A DNA stretch of 64,000 nt. Source: Arion vulgaris. Lineage: Eukaryota > Mollusca > Gastropoda > Stylommatophora > Arionidae. The notes beneath the pieces are model-generated. The model ran no database searches. It had not been told where the DNA came from and worked only from the letters and a program-made list of their open reading frames with translations. The translations under genes and the position numbers were made by a program. Where the stretch lies: NCBI GenBank assembly GCA_020796225.1, contig CM036758.1:68957274-69021273 (forward strand). Reading direction: 5' to 3'. Positions 33,501 through 41,509 of this stretch are shown here, piece after piece (the first letter of the stretch is position 1; every line of letters begins with the position of its first letter).

Positions 33501-36500
33501 GGTGGCCAGGATTCAAAGAGTTAATGATCCGTTTAACACAGTATACTTGGCCTTGGATCTACGCCAAAGAGCCTTTTATACTTTGCAACTTCTCTGACTG
33601 AGTGCGGTTGTTCCTGTTTGCATCATATGATAAACACTCTTTAATGATATTATTATTGTAATTTGGACATATTTATTGTTTCATACATTTGTTTGTTCTA
33701 CCAGCTGACACAAAAGTCCCACCTGAGAATGCACGAAAGAAGTCACCAAAGTCTTCAAGCCCAGATAAAGTCAGCCAGTCCTTGCTGAAAGTAGAAGGAA
33801 CCATGCATAAGGCCAAGAGTGCCCCTGGAAAAATCAGCAAAGCTCCTGCATCTCCCATGAAAAAGTTTTCATCTGTGTCTTACATGGCGAAAAATGGCAG
33901 CCCCTTGGCAAAGAATTTTTTTAGTGGAGAGAAAGAAGGTCATGCTTCCAATGGTGATGTGAATGGTGGAAAGTTTGTCCAGCCAAGAGGAAAGGTAATG
34001 CATCTGATTATTTGGTGATTTATTTCCACATTTTACATTCTGATTTTGTTCTTTGGCTTTTAAAAAATGTGTTGTTGTTGTTGAACTCTAGAACTGAGGA
34101 GTTGGTAACTCTTTTGCATTCTTCTTCTTCGAATGCTCCATATCGGCTACTTGTTAACCACTCTTTGTGATTTGTATGTGATCTAAGCCCAAGAGCAATT
34201 GTACGTTGTGCCAGTTATGCACCTACAAGTAGGCCAGAACATCAAATTTCTGTGATGCTTTTTATTTACTAGGGTAGCTTCCCTAAACTCCTACCTTGCC
34301 TGCCTGCCCAGCGTGTTTGTAGCGCGTTGGACTACGGGTGACTAGCCCTCTGTGAGTAAGGGTTCAATTCCGCGGGCTGGCAGAAAAGCCACAGGTTCCC
34401 CAGATTTATGGTGTTCGTGGCAACGAACCGAAGGGTTACGATGTCCATGGCACCGAGCCCAAGTGCTTTTGGATCGTAAAAAAAAACCAACCCCTACCTC
34501 AATTGCCTCTTATGACATTCCTAGTAGGTCGCAATGTTACTATTAATTGCGAGCCCTGGCAACACACAGGCACTTTGAATGTCATGAATATTGTGACATA
34601 TCCGTGACAGGACAGCACCATCAAGCACAGTAAACCAGCCGTTGGTTTTCTAGACACCACTTTCAGTAGTTTGATACTGCTTTCTGAACGGTGAGGTCTA
34701 TTTTTACCGTTCATAAAAAATTAACGGAACAAATTTGCCCACAGGAATTTGAACCAGGTACTCTTGGGTTGTGATCGAGCTCACTAATGCTAAGCAGCCA
34801 CAGACGCCCACAAGTGTAATTTACATTATGTCAGTCGAGAATTTTGGTGACTTTTATTACATGCCTCATCATTTATTGATTTATTAATAGGACAATGATC
34901 ATATGCACTTTAATAACCACATGCTCTCTTTCTTACTGAATTAGTTCTCAGCTACAGTATACAAACTATATAACATCAGCAAGGATCCTTGATATAATTG
35001 TAAAGATGGTGAACATTTTGTAGAAATTGTATACAGTTTTTAATTAGTATTAATCAATTTGGTCTGAGTTGCTATTTTCCAACCTACTTTTATCTATTTT
35101 TCAACTACCAACAATTTCTAACATGCTCAACTTGAACACAGGACTAGTGTTTAATCGTCTGTCTCTGGTAGGACTTACAAATTTGATCTCAATTATACTG
35201 GGGTCAGAGATCACTGTAAAATAGCCTGATAGCTTTACATGGGATGCGAACCAAGTATTATTGGAGGATGACGCAAGCACCCTATTTCAGTGCCACAGAA
35301 ACCATAAATTTCCTATCATGCTGATATGGAGTCATGAACCTCAAACTCTTTTAATGAAATTTCATTACTGCTCTGCTGGGCCATAGGAACAATGAATATG
35401 GGGTCAATTCAGTGCCAGGGTCAGTGATCCCGCACTGACCAAGACTTGATGTCCATGGAAACACACTACAATGCTGCAGCCTGACGTGTAGTGATGCAAG
35501 AGGGAGCTACACATGAAAAGAGATAGTTGGGTGTGCACAATCACTTATGGTATGGAATTTGCTTGCTTGGAAGTACAGCATTATGTATCGTTATGATAAT
35601 ACTAATTGTATTAATAATAATTGTATGTAAATCTCGATATAGGGGGAGACTGCAGTAAAACTATGACAGGGCGAAACACGTAATAACAAACTACAATACT
35701 TTGTTATTACGTGTTTCATAAGTTGCAAGTACAGCGTTATGTATCATTATGATAAGTTGGAAGCACAGCATCGTGTATCCCTATGATAAGTTGGAAGTAC
35801 AGTATCATGTATCCCTATGATAAGTTGGAAGTACAGCATCGTGTATCCCTATGATAAGTTTAAAGTACAGTATCATGTATCCATATAAGTTGAAAGTACA
35901 GCATCATGTATCCCTATGATAAGTTGGAAGTACAGCATCAAGCGTCCCTATGATAAGTTGGAAGTACAGCATCAAGCGTCCCTATGATAAGTTAGAAGTA
36001 CAACATCATGTATCCCTATGATAAGTTTAAAGTACAGTATCATGTATCCATATAAGTTGAAAGTACAGCATCATGTATCCCTATGATAAGTTGAAAGTAC
36101 AGCATCATGTATCCCAATGATAAGTTGAAAGTACAGCATCATGTATCCTATGATAAGTTAAGTACATCATCATGTATCCATATGACAAGGGACAGAAATG
36201 TTCTTCAATGTGGAGAAAGCACATAATCTTAAAAATCAAAACCCACTTATTATTCTGTATTATTGTGAAGTATTCTTATACTCATCCATTTGTCGTCTCC
36301 CACAGGTTGTCTACATCTATGCAAAGAAACATTCCCGGGCTGCCAGTGGACATATTAAACTCATGCCTGACAAGAATAAAAGTCTGGTTTTGTTTTCTCC
36401 GATTGACAACAGAGTGCCTAGAATTGTCATCCCAATGTCTGATTGTCCGAAAGGTATATATTTTTGTTGGTATTTTTTTTTAACAAACCAGTTCAGTTTT

Positions 36501-38091
36501 TTTAATAAATTTTGCCAATACATAAATATTTTAACCAGAGGTCAAGTTAAGGGGGGCCTAAAGACAAAGGATTTACTTACTTCGAATCTTTACTTCTAGG
36601 ATTTACTTTAGTCTAAACCAGCATTTCCCAAAGTGGGCGTGTACCGCCCCACAGTGGGTGCTGAAGCCTTCTAGGGGCGATAGTGGGTTCAGAAGAATTT
36701 GGGGATGTTCAGGTAATTAGGGTCGGTGGCTCCTTAAAGAAGAAATTAATAATAAATATTTTAAAATAAATTATTTTCTTGATTTTGCGATTGAATATTC
36801 ATTTAAAATTTGAATTCTGCATTTTAATTCATCTTATGCCCGTCTTACATGATCAATTTTTTCATTAATTTTACTTTTTCATGCATATAATAATTTGAAA
36901 TTAACCATGTATTACAGAAATATAGATCAATTTTCTATGTCAAAGAGAAAATAGAGCATGTATATGTGTGTGGGAGGGGCGTTACAAACTTTATGTTGTG
37001 CAAAGTGGACGGTGGACTGAAAAGTTGGGAATCTATGGTCTAAACACACTGAAATACATGCTTGGGAGGAAATCAGAGCAACTATGGACATATATGATAT
37101 ATATGTATGTATTACATTTTGTAGATGTAATGCAATTATATTTTGTAGGTCATGTTACATTTTGTAGGTGAAATGCGTTACATTTTGTAGATTAAATGCA
37201 ATGGTGAAACATAAAAATAAAAATAAAAAAACACATGAAGTACATGTTTGGGAGGAAATCAGAGCAACTATGGACATATACGATGCAGATGATCCTCTAA
37301 TGAACAATACCATCAGGATAAGAAACAGATTGTTCTGGAAAATTATTGCAGTTAACCGTCGATGTAGAAATTGTACAGCTGATAATGTTGTACTGTGTAA
37401 AACTTATGTTTCAATCTTTGAATTGAATGATAGTTTGATTCTGTGTTGCTCTGAAGGATGTGGGTTTGAATTCGGACAAAATCACACATGTGCGTTTTTT
37501 CATGAGATCCCAAGGATTATTGCTGGAGATACGGAGTTTGTACAACACTCTTGGCAGATGACATGCCATTTCTGCAGACTGTGACGGAGCCATATGGGGT
37601 AAAACCCGATGCAATGAAGTAAATCCTTCGCTTTTCGGCCCTTTATTATATAGTTTGATTTCTGTCTACACTACTATAATTGCTAATACTACTAGTCAGC
37701 GTCTATAGCTTAATTGGTAGTGAGCTCGATCACAACCCAAACGTACCTGGCTCAAACTCCACTGCAGGCAGTTTTGAAACAAATTCGTTTCCGTGGGATT
37801 TCTACGAAAGGTTAACATAGATGTCACCATTCAGAAAACAATGACAAACTACTGAACGTATAAGTGGTGCATAGAAAGTCAATGACTCGTTTACTGTGGT
37901 TGATGGCTACGTCCTGCAAGGGGTATGTCATGATTTCCATTTTTCACTATATACTACTACTATAATTGTCAATACAACTATTATTTATTGCTTGCATTTT
38001 CAGGCTTCTATGAAAGATCTGCAGATTTTGTCAACACACTATACATTGCTCATATTCAACAGTGGGATGAGACATGTAAGATGCCAAAGGG
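24465..38091 (+). CDS. DIS3L2: DIS3-like exonuclease 2, 5' half (eight exons)
   Basis: Eight exons join in phase: 24465-24581, 26732-26797, 27972-28025, 29506-29607, 30925-31162, 33705-33994, 36306-36453, 38004-38091, about 367 residues. DIS3L2 is the cytoplasmic 3'-5' exoribonuclease that degrades oligo-uridylated RNA. Diagnostic strings: [16 protein letters not shown] and [19 protein letters not shown] in the first OB/cold-shock region, an acidic then basic low-complexity linker, then [30 protein letters not shown] and [18 protein letters not shown] in the second. There is no PIN domain, as expected for DIS3L2 versus DIS3. The RNB and S1 domains are absent; their exons presumably lie beyond base 64000. 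All eight exons are intact. Introns hold LINE, SINE, mariner, hAT, piggyBac and minisatellite insertions. Confidence 0.88.
24985..25292 (+). mobile_element. LINE-H 3' end, in DIS3L2 intron
   Basis: Reads [40 protein letters not shown] and [20 protein letters not shown]. The same tail follows the RNase H domain at 61925-62630. The family ends with a C-x2-C/H-like motif (EHLW-C-ECND). Confidence 0.75.
25510..25870 (-). mobile_element. R4 retroposon
   Basis: Plus strand starts TGATTGATTGATAGGACC and continues ATCATCATTGCACTTC as in 9823-10138. It ends with the head block CTCCGATAGGACTAGGAAC near 25785 and GGCTCTACGAGGGAGC near 25850. Confidence 0.6.
25900..26075 (+). mobile_element. SINE-like repeat R1, diverged 3' part
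   Basis: Keeps AAAAAGCATGCAGGAACCAG, GTGTTGACCTATG, GTAGGTGCCTAGCTGG, CAAATCACATAATGACCAC and an AAGAAGAAGAAAAAGAAG tail. The core block is missing. Confidence 0.5.
26105..26560. repeat. 27-bp minisatellite, about 16 units
   Basis: Unit: TTCCATATCTATTGTTG, then ATGTCTG or variants, then TTC. Unit length drifts by deletion near the right end. It lies just upstream of the second DIS3L2 coding exon. Confidence 0.95.
26732..26797 (+). CDS. DIS3L2: DIS3L2 exon: start of first OB/cold-shock region
   Basis: Acceptor TTTTTTGCAG, donor GTAAGT; 22 codons, phase 0 to 0. Reads [20 protein letters not shown] then KV, corresponding to the family pattern IFE-Y----V-EGL--G. Confidence 0.85.
27017..27217 (+). 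mobile_element. tRNA-derived SINE R2 with 13-bp target duplication
   Basis: Flanked by perfect ATCTAGCTTAAAG at 27004-27016 and 27218-27230. The body matches 11194-11398. It lies in DIS3L2 intron 2, inside LINE-D material. Confidence 0.88.
27218..27470 (-). mobile_element. LINE-D, 5' segment in inverted orientation
   Basis: On the minus strand reads [20 protein letters not shown], then [20 protein letters not shown] and [18 protein letters not shown]. It abuts 27471-27770, which continues on the plus strand. Confidence 0.75.
27471..27770 (+). mobile_element. LINE-D, 3' segment in direct orientation
   Basis: Reads [58 protein letters not shown]. The first ~20 residues repeat the end of the inverted segment at 27218-27470. 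Confidence 0.75.
27972..28025 (+). CDS. DIS3L2: DIS3L2 exon: RINPK motif
   Basis: Acceptor TTCTTGCAG, donor GTAAGT; 18 codons, phase 0 to 0. Reads [18 protein letters not shown], matching the conserved G-LRINPK---EAF-P of DIS3L2. Confidence 0.9.
28105..28262 (-). mobile_element. LINE-C 3' end, short
   Basis: Antisense partner of 17935-18060: CATCATCAGGTGCCGTGCC, then GGCTGGC, GATCATGGATCTCCAC, TGCCATGAAGTCAG. Confidence 0.75.
28320..28530 (+). mobile_element. LINE-I tail
   Basis: One frame reads [20 protein letters not shown] then [16 protein letters not shown], typical of the extreme C-terminus of RTE-like LINEs (R--TWRR-VE-E-----TW-E----A-DR--W). Confidence 0.55.
28620..29300 (-). mobile_element. 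LINE-D 3' end, best minus-strand copy
   Basis: A single frame runs [92 protein letters not shown], and on in another frame to [18 protein letters not shown]. This is the region C-terminal to the RT palm. Confidence 0.8.
29318..29422. repeat. 25-bp tandem repeat, about 4 units
   Basis: Unit AACTAAGCTCAAACTG then TTATTTTGA. It sits 80 bp upstream of a DIS3L2 exon. Confidence 0.9.
29506..29607 (+). CDS. DIS3L2: DIS3L2 exon: RNRAL-GD-V motif
   Basis: Acceptor CATTTTCAG, donor GTAAGT; 34 codons, phase 0 to 0. Contains [20 protein letters not shown] then VQIYP. The R-RAL-GD-VVV motif of the RNase II/RNB family N-terminal domains is clear. Confidence 0.92.
29660..29875 (-). mobile_element. tRNA(Ser/Leu)-like SINE R5
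   Basis: Minus strand starts GGTCTCTGTGGCTGAGTGG then TTAAGCCGTTGCC, the type II tRNA A-box pattern. It continues to the family end (GCAGAAATGGC in antisense, GGTTTTACCCTATATGG). Plus-strand copies at 37435-37640, 42825-42995, 51565-51765, 55601-55810. Confidence 0.7.
30060..30300 (+). mobile_element. LINE-C 3' end, in DIS3L2 intron
   Basis: Blocks TTCTTTGGACACATAATGAG, GGTTTGGAATATTAGATGAC, GGCAGAGGTAGAAGATGTTG and GAGAGACCTGATCATCTAC align with 58060-58280, and it ends TGATTAATTGATTAAATG. Confidence 0.75.
30395..30760 (+). mobile_element. LINE-A 3' end, decayed
   Basis: Reads [24 protein letters not shown] and TLTLEE-like pieces in shifting frames. Order and spacing match 48650-48985. It lies 160 bp before the DIS3L2 exon at 30925. 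Confidence 0.55.
30925..31162 (+). CDS. DIS3L2: DIS3L2 exon: acidic linker
   Basis: Acceptor CATTTCTCAG, donor GTAACA; 79 codons plus one base. Rich in D, E, S and N (for example [20 protein letters not shown]). It follows W-R at the previous boundary, as in the vertebrate linker after HWK. The predicted linker is disordered. Confidence 0.8.
31225..31388 (+). mobile_element. Repeat R6
   Basis: The block GATTCTCTAATAAAGGCA, CCGTCTGCCTCAGATTATCA, GCCACGCCATACAG, GGACGCTAGTGTAAGTGGGC is repeated at 45055-45350 and 51060-51350. Here it ends where the mariner remnant starts. The family is unclassified. Confidence 0.65.
31389..32140 (+). pseudogene. mariner transposase remnant
   Basis: Reads [40 protein letters not shown], then after a frameshift near 31780 [12 protein letters not shown] and, after another, [13 protein letters not shown]. 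These hold the three acidic residues of the mariner DDE/D catalytic triad (D,D34D type), in the order DE-WV, HDNARPH and SPDL. The N-terminal DNA-binding domain is missing (replaced by R6) and at least two frameshifts are present, so it is inactive. Located in a DIS3L2 intron. Confidence 0.85.
32270..32460 (-). mobile_element. SINE-like repeat R1, minus strand
   Basis: GATTTGTATGTGATCCGAGC, CCTAAGAGCGATTGCGCC, TTTTTATTTACTAGGGTA, TGACATGCCTTGTAGG, AGTGTTACTATTCTTTGC. Confidence 0.75.
32461..33040. other. Unassigned intronic sequence
   Basis: Holds a block (CACTGGTGATAAG) shared with 44110-44125, and an AT-rich spacer. No exon recognised. Confidence 0.4.
33049..33520. mobile_element. piggyBac-like MITE, TTAA-flanked
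   Basis: 472 bp between TTAA 33045-33048 and TTAA 33521-33524. Termini CCCTTAGAACCCGGGC and, on the other strand, CTCTTTGAATCCTGGC agree at 12 of 16 positions. No open frame remains. It contains CCCGATATATTGG, resembling the palindrome in 38948-40021. Confidence 0.7.
33705..33994 (+). CDS. DIS3L2: DIS3L2 exon: basic linker
   Basis: Acceptor GTTCTACCAG, donor GTAATG; 290 bases taking phase 1 to phase 0. Lys/Ser/Pro-rich ([40 protein letters not shown]). It includes several S/T-P sites. The frame joins exactly with both neighbouring exons, which is the main reason to accept it. Confidence 0.8.
34125..34565 (-). mobile_element. SINE-like repeat R1 split by an R2 SINE
   Basis: Antisense R1 runs from GCTCCATATCGGCTAC to TTCCCTAAACTCCTACCT (34296), and resumes at CCCCTACCTCAATTGCC (34491), ending near 34565. 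The interruption is the R2 copy at 34297-34487. Confidence 0.8.
34297..34487 (+). mobile_element. tRNA-derived SINE R2 nested in R1
   Basis: Flanked by imperfect duplications AAACTCCTACCT (34285-34296) and CAACCCCTACCT (34488-34499). It has A-box-like GTAGCGCGTTGGACTACGGG, B-box-like GGGTTCAATTCC and an A tract at the end. Confidence 0.85.
34625..34812 (-). mobile_element. tRNA-derived SINE R3, minus strand
   Basis: Antisense blocks CTGAACGGTGAGGTCTATTT, AATTTGAACCAGGTACTC (B box), TGTGATCGAGCTCACTA and CAGCCACAGACGCC. Confidence 0.7.
34870..35300 (-). mobile_element. R4 retroposon, diverged
   Basis: Plus strand ATTGATTTATTAATAGGAC, ATGATCATATGCAC, TAACCACATGCTCTC, then TCTCTGGTAGGACTTAC and ACTGGGGTCAGAGATCAC. 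The order is as in 25510-25870. Confidence 0.55.
35301..35670. other. Unassigned intronic sequence with one inverted minisatellite unit
   Basis: No gene. Bases 35632-35664 (CTCGATATAGG, GGGAGACTGCAGTAAAACTA) are the reverse complement of one unit plus the right edge of the 32-bp array at 38225-38580. Confidence 0.5.
35675..35726. repeat. 19-bp-arm inverted repeat (hairpin)
   Basis: GAAACACGTAATAACAAA and TTTGTTATTACGTGTTTC are reverse complements around CTACAATAC. The right arm resembles the Penelope end ACTTTG-TTTTACGTG at 38905-38930. Confidence 0.85.
35727..36185. repeat. 34-bp minisatellite, about 14 units
   Basis: Unit AAGTTGGAAGTACAGCATCA then TGTATCCCTATGAT, with local variants (TTTAAAGTACAGTATC; CAAGCGTCCC). 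Ends 120 bp before a DIS3L2 exon. Confidence 0.95.
36306..36453 (+). CDS. DIS3L2: DIS3L2 exon: second OB/cold-shock region
   Basis: Acceptor CTCCCACAG, donor GTATAT; phase 0 to 1. Reads [56 protein letters not shown] and FSP-D-RVPRI-VP are hallmark motifs of DIS3-type exonucleases. Confidence 0.93.
36619..37037. mobile_element. hAT-type MITE with perfect 8-bp target duplication
   Basis: 419 bp between GTCTAAAC at 36611-36618 and 37038-37045. Left end CAGCATTTCCCAAAGTGGGC; right end, reversed, CATAGATTCCCAACTTTTC. The interior matches the inverted copy at 10139-10600 (for example GGGGCGTTACAAACTTTATG). Located in the DIS3L2 intron between the last two exons found. Confidence 0.9.
37046..37235. 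repeat. Duplicated segment around ACATTTTGTAG motifs
   Basis: ATGCTTGGGAGGAAATCAG, then GAGCAACTATGGACATATA at 37060-37100 recurs at 37243-37281. The block ACATTTTGTAGATGTAATG, CAATTATATTTTGTAG at 37117-37149 recurs at 38103-38139, right behind the last DIS3L2 exon. Confidence 0.8.
37236..37390 (+). mobile_element. LINE-E 3' tail
   Basis: Reads [20 protein letters not shown] then [18 protein letters not shown], the C-terminal motif of LINE-E (compare 16170-16215). Confidence 0.55.
37435..37640 (+). mobile_element. tRNA-like SINE R5
   Basis: Blocks GGATGTGGGTTTGAATTCGG (B-box-like), GATCCCAAGGATTATTGC, TGGCAGATGACATGCCATTT, CATATGGGGTAAAACCCGAT and GCAATGAAGTAAATCC, as in 29660-29875 reversed. 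Confidence 0.7.
37697..37945 (+). mobile_element. tRNA-derived SINE R3
   Basis: Starts GCGTCTATAGCTTAATTGG (A box), has CTGGCTCAAACTCC (B box), then TTTCTACGAAAGG, CACCATTCAGAAAACAATG and TACTGAACGTATAAGTGG. Close to DIS3L2 exon 38004. Confidence 0.75.
38004..38091 (+). CDS. DIS3L2: DIS3L2 exon: last one found in the window
   Basis: Acceptor GCATTTTCAG, donor GTGAGT; phase 1 to 2. Reads [20 protein letters not shown] then [10 protein letters not shown], matching DF--RP-DY-NTLF---I--W of the family. Human DIS3L2 continues with a segment leading to the RNB domain; no match to it was found between 38092 and 64000. Confidence 0.88.
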
Positions 38092-38224
38092 GTGAGTTTT
38101 TAACATTTTGTAGATGTAATGCAATTATATTTTGTAGATCGTGTGTTATATTTTGTAGGTGAAATGTGTTACATTTTGTAGATTAAATGCAATGGTGAAA
38201 CACCTAAAAAAAGTACTGTAGTTT

Positions 38225-38580
38225 TACACAATTTTTACTGCAGTCTTCCCTTATAGCTACATAGTTTTTACTGCGGTTTTCCCCTTATAGCTACACAGTT
38301 TTACTGCAGTCTTCCCTTATAGCTACATAGTTTTTACTGCAGTCTTCCCTTATAGTTTCATAGTTTTGCTGCAGTCTTCCCTTATAGTTACATAGTTTTA
38401 CTGCAGTCTTCCATTATAGTTACATAGTTTTACTGCAGTCTTCCCTTATAGCTACATAGTTTTACTGCAGTCTTCCCTTATAGCTACATAGTTTTACTGC
38501 AGTCTTCTCTTATAGCTACATAGTTTTACTGCAGTCTTCCCTTATAGCTACATAGTTTTACTGCAGTCTTCCCTTATATC
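38225..38580. repeat. 32-bp minisatellite, about 11 units
   Basis: Unit CTACATAGTTTTACTGCAGT then CTTCCCTTATAG. It starts about 130 bp after the last DIS3L2 exon found. Confidence 0.95.
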
Positions 38581-38789
38581 GATAGATTAAATGAAACTGT
38601 GAAAAAGACAAACCAAAATAAATACTTTAATTCTTAAAAAGAATGACAAACATAATGTTTATTCCTATGTTTCTCGTCTTCAATATTTCTCTCATCATCT
38701 TCTTCAATATTTCCTCTCGTCCTATTGTCGCTCCCTTCACTATCTGTTTGGATAGGTTTGATAGGTTTAAATGTTTCCATATGTAATCG

Positions 38790-38940
38790 TCCATTTGTAG
38801 TGTTCCTCAAAATCCGTCATTCTTGTTGTATCGTTTGCTTGATAAAGGCCTTTGGGTCGAAACGTTGCTGTATATCGTCACTGTTTTTGTATTTTGTAAA
38901 ACTATAGTACTTTGTTTTTACGTGTCTTCACTATCTGTCA
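38790..38940 (+). mobile_element. Penelope-like element 3' terminal region, second copy
   Basis: Matches 440-590: CGTCCATTTGTAGTG, TCATTCTTGTTGTATCGTTT, GCTTGATAAAGGCC, GTCGAAACGTTGCTG, ACTTTG-TTTTACGTG. The hammerhead-like core is 38838-38863. Confidence 0.6.
38835..38875 (+). ncRNA. Hammerhead-ribozyme-like core, second copy
   Basis: CTTGATAAA, stem GGCC / loop TTTG / GGTC, then CGAAAC. Stem II pairs fully (one G-U). The first box differs from the consensus CUGAUGA in the same way as at 498-524. Confidence 0.35.
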
Positions 38941-38947
38941 TTATTAA

Positions 38948-40021
38948 CTCTTTCCCTGCCAATCGCCACACACAACGCCACTGCGTATTCCGTTGAACAC
39001 CACTCAAGTTTTTTCATTTATACAAGTCTTTCTAGTTTTTAGTTCTACTATTTCATTTCTACTTTTTAATCTTGTTATTCTAATTGGTCGTCGAGTTTTC
39101 TTTAAATTAGTATATAATAAGATATATATATAAATGTTTATTTAGTGAGGGGTTGTGAGCGTCTGTAGATTAACCAGCGGGACTGCAGAGCCGATATATC
39201 GGTTCAGAGTAATGTTCATGATGTCGCAGAACCGATATATCGGCTTTTGGATGTCTGTTCACGGAAACGAATGTATCTTCAGAACCCCTTTACTGAAGTT
39301 AAAAAAATCTTCAAAAACGGAAAGTACATATATGTAGGTACATTACTATCTCCATTTAACAAAGATTGGAAAGAGGGAAAGCAGTGTATTATTGTGTTCA
39401 AGTCGAGACTTTTTTTTAAACGTTAATGTTTCCGATGTTTACAGTGTAATCTTGAGTACTGTTAGATCAAATTATAGCTTGTGATAGTAATGAAGAATAT
39501 TTAATTACGGTAATAATGACATTTGATTGTTTATGAAAAGCAGTATCGATAGTTGTAAGTCTAATGTAATAATTGCATCTAAAGAATGGGCGTTCCACAT
39601 TCCATTTATTGACGTGTCCGCACTAAAAAGTGAATATTATAAAAACTACTGCACCTAGTTAGATGAAACTTATAGAATATGTTCCACATAGATTATCTTC
39701 ATTTAAATACTACTTCTGGAAACATCTATAAATATTAAGATGTAATACAAACCGGAGAGTAAAAATATTTTTTATGATTTTTCGTTTTTCCAAAATAGTC
39801 ATGCTACAATAATCTAATTCTCTCAAACGTATATCACCTGATGTAAAATATTATTATATTAATGTATTCCACATCCAATTAGCAACAATTTAATATATAA
39901 TATGTCATACTTTAGAGAAACAGTACAAGAGTTATAAAGATTAAATTAATTGACATTGAATGTTGAATTTGAATCGCAAAATAAATGCGTCCAGAGGTCA
40001 AAATAATACAGGGCGAAAGGG
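38948..40021. mobile_element. piggyBac-like element candidate, TTAA at both ends
   Basis: TTAA at 38944-38947 and 40022-40025. Ends CTCTTTCCCTG and, reversed, CCCTTTCGCCCTG. The first ~190 bp match the MITE at 46715-46997 (for example AGTCTTTCTAGTTTT, TAGTATATAATAA). It contains a 16-bp inverted repeat at 39190-39205/39229-39244 built on CCGATATATCGG. No transposase seen. The right flank is an R3 SINE lacking its first bases, so the true left border could be elsewhere (a TTAA at 39165 follows GCGTCTGTAGA). Confidence 0.5.
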
Positions 40022-40025
40022 TTAA

Positions 40026-40265
40026 GCGGTAGTGAGCTCGATTACAACCCAAGAGTACCTGGTTCGAATTCAGCAACAGGCAAGTTTAGAAGCAAATTAG
40101 TTCCCTTGGAGTTTACTGACGATAAAATAGACCTCACCGTTCAGAAAACAATGGCAAACTACTGAACATTTAAGTGGTTGCTTAGAAAATTGACTACTTG
40201 TTTACTGTTGTTGATGGCTAAGTCCTGTAGAAGAGTGTAGCAGGATATGCCACAATTTTCATTTC
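40026..40265 (+). mobile_element. tRNA-derived SINE R3, 5' end missing
   Basis: GCGGTAGTGAGCTCGATTAC, GGTTCGAATTCAGC (B box), AGACCTCACCGTTCAGAAAA, TACTGAACATTTAAGTGG. It starts right at the TTAA of the element to the left. Confidence 0.7.
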
Positions 40266-41505
40266 AGTTATTTTGTTAAAAATTGCTTTTTTTGCTTCCG
40301 TTTAATTAACTGTACAACTGAGGAAATAACTGTGTATGGAAAGAGTTATAACCCCCATCTTCAATATATGTCTATCTTTGTTTAAACAATTGTGTTCAAT
40401 ATTTTTCTCTGCAATATTTTATCATCTCGGAGATTGTAAATTGCAAGCAGTGGTTGTTATAGACAAGTAGTAACACTAATAGCTTATAAACCATGGGTGT
40501 TGGGATGGTGTTCAGTTGGTTGGGGACACATGTTCTTCTTACATAACCAAAGTTGGCCAATTAATTTGTCCTTTGTCTAAACTATTTAGCACGACAATTG
40601 AAACCTGTTTAGCGCAGGAAATGAATGATGCGTCTTACGTCACTATAACCTTGAATGGAGTTGATAATTTGAACTTTACAAAGCGTATAATGTTTTTTAG
40701 AGTTTGAGGTAACTACAAGCTGCACAGGGTGTGCAAGATAAAAGTAGCCCATCAAGGGAGCCAATCTGGCATATGTTTATGAAAATTAGAAGGTTCAATT
40801 ATGTCGTAGTATAGGTCAAGTGAGCGAGTCTTTTTTTGATAGTGTGTAATTAATGTGTGGGAAGGGGTGATGAACAAATGTGGTGGACAAGCTAGTCAGA
40901 ACCGGTTTAAATAGTAAATAGATAAAACACAATGCGTACCTGGCAACTTTTGATTTGTAAATGGGGCTACTTTTATCTTGTATGTATAATCTCCCCAAAT
41001 AAAATAGATCAGCTTGGAAACTGTGTAGTACATATTTAGACCTATCCAGATTCTGGGTATGTCATATTGGTGATACCAAAATATAAGGATATCATTAGGG
41101 CATTGCATGTCTAGAAATTTACTAGCTTATTGCCCCTTAAGCCTTGACATCCATATCATCCTCACAGTCTTTCGTGGGGCGGTAGTTCTATTCCTTAATC
41201 CTTCATAAGAGACCACAGAATCACATCGAAGAGTATCTTACATACATCGATACTCACCCATTCTAGTTCTGCCACAGTTTATCATAATACTTGAGGTGAA
41301 TGCAGAGAGAGTGCTGCACTGGAAAATTAGACATCGGAATTGAACATTTAATAGATAACTAACTCTGAAGATGTTATTGCTGTTGTATATACTGATGATT
41401 CTGCACATTTTCTAGCCAAGTACGATAGCAAATGAAGAGTTTTAAAAAAATTTTTTTAATTTAAAAAAAAATTTAAATAAACAAACTGTGCATCATAGGG
41501 GACCA
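40266..41505. other. Unassigned region
   Basis: No exon, array or known repeat recognised. Short frames (40516-40707 plus, 40816-41108 minus) have no supporting motif. A poly(T)/poly(A) fold-back lies at 41445-41475. Confidence 0.4.
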
Positions 41506-41509
41506 TCAT

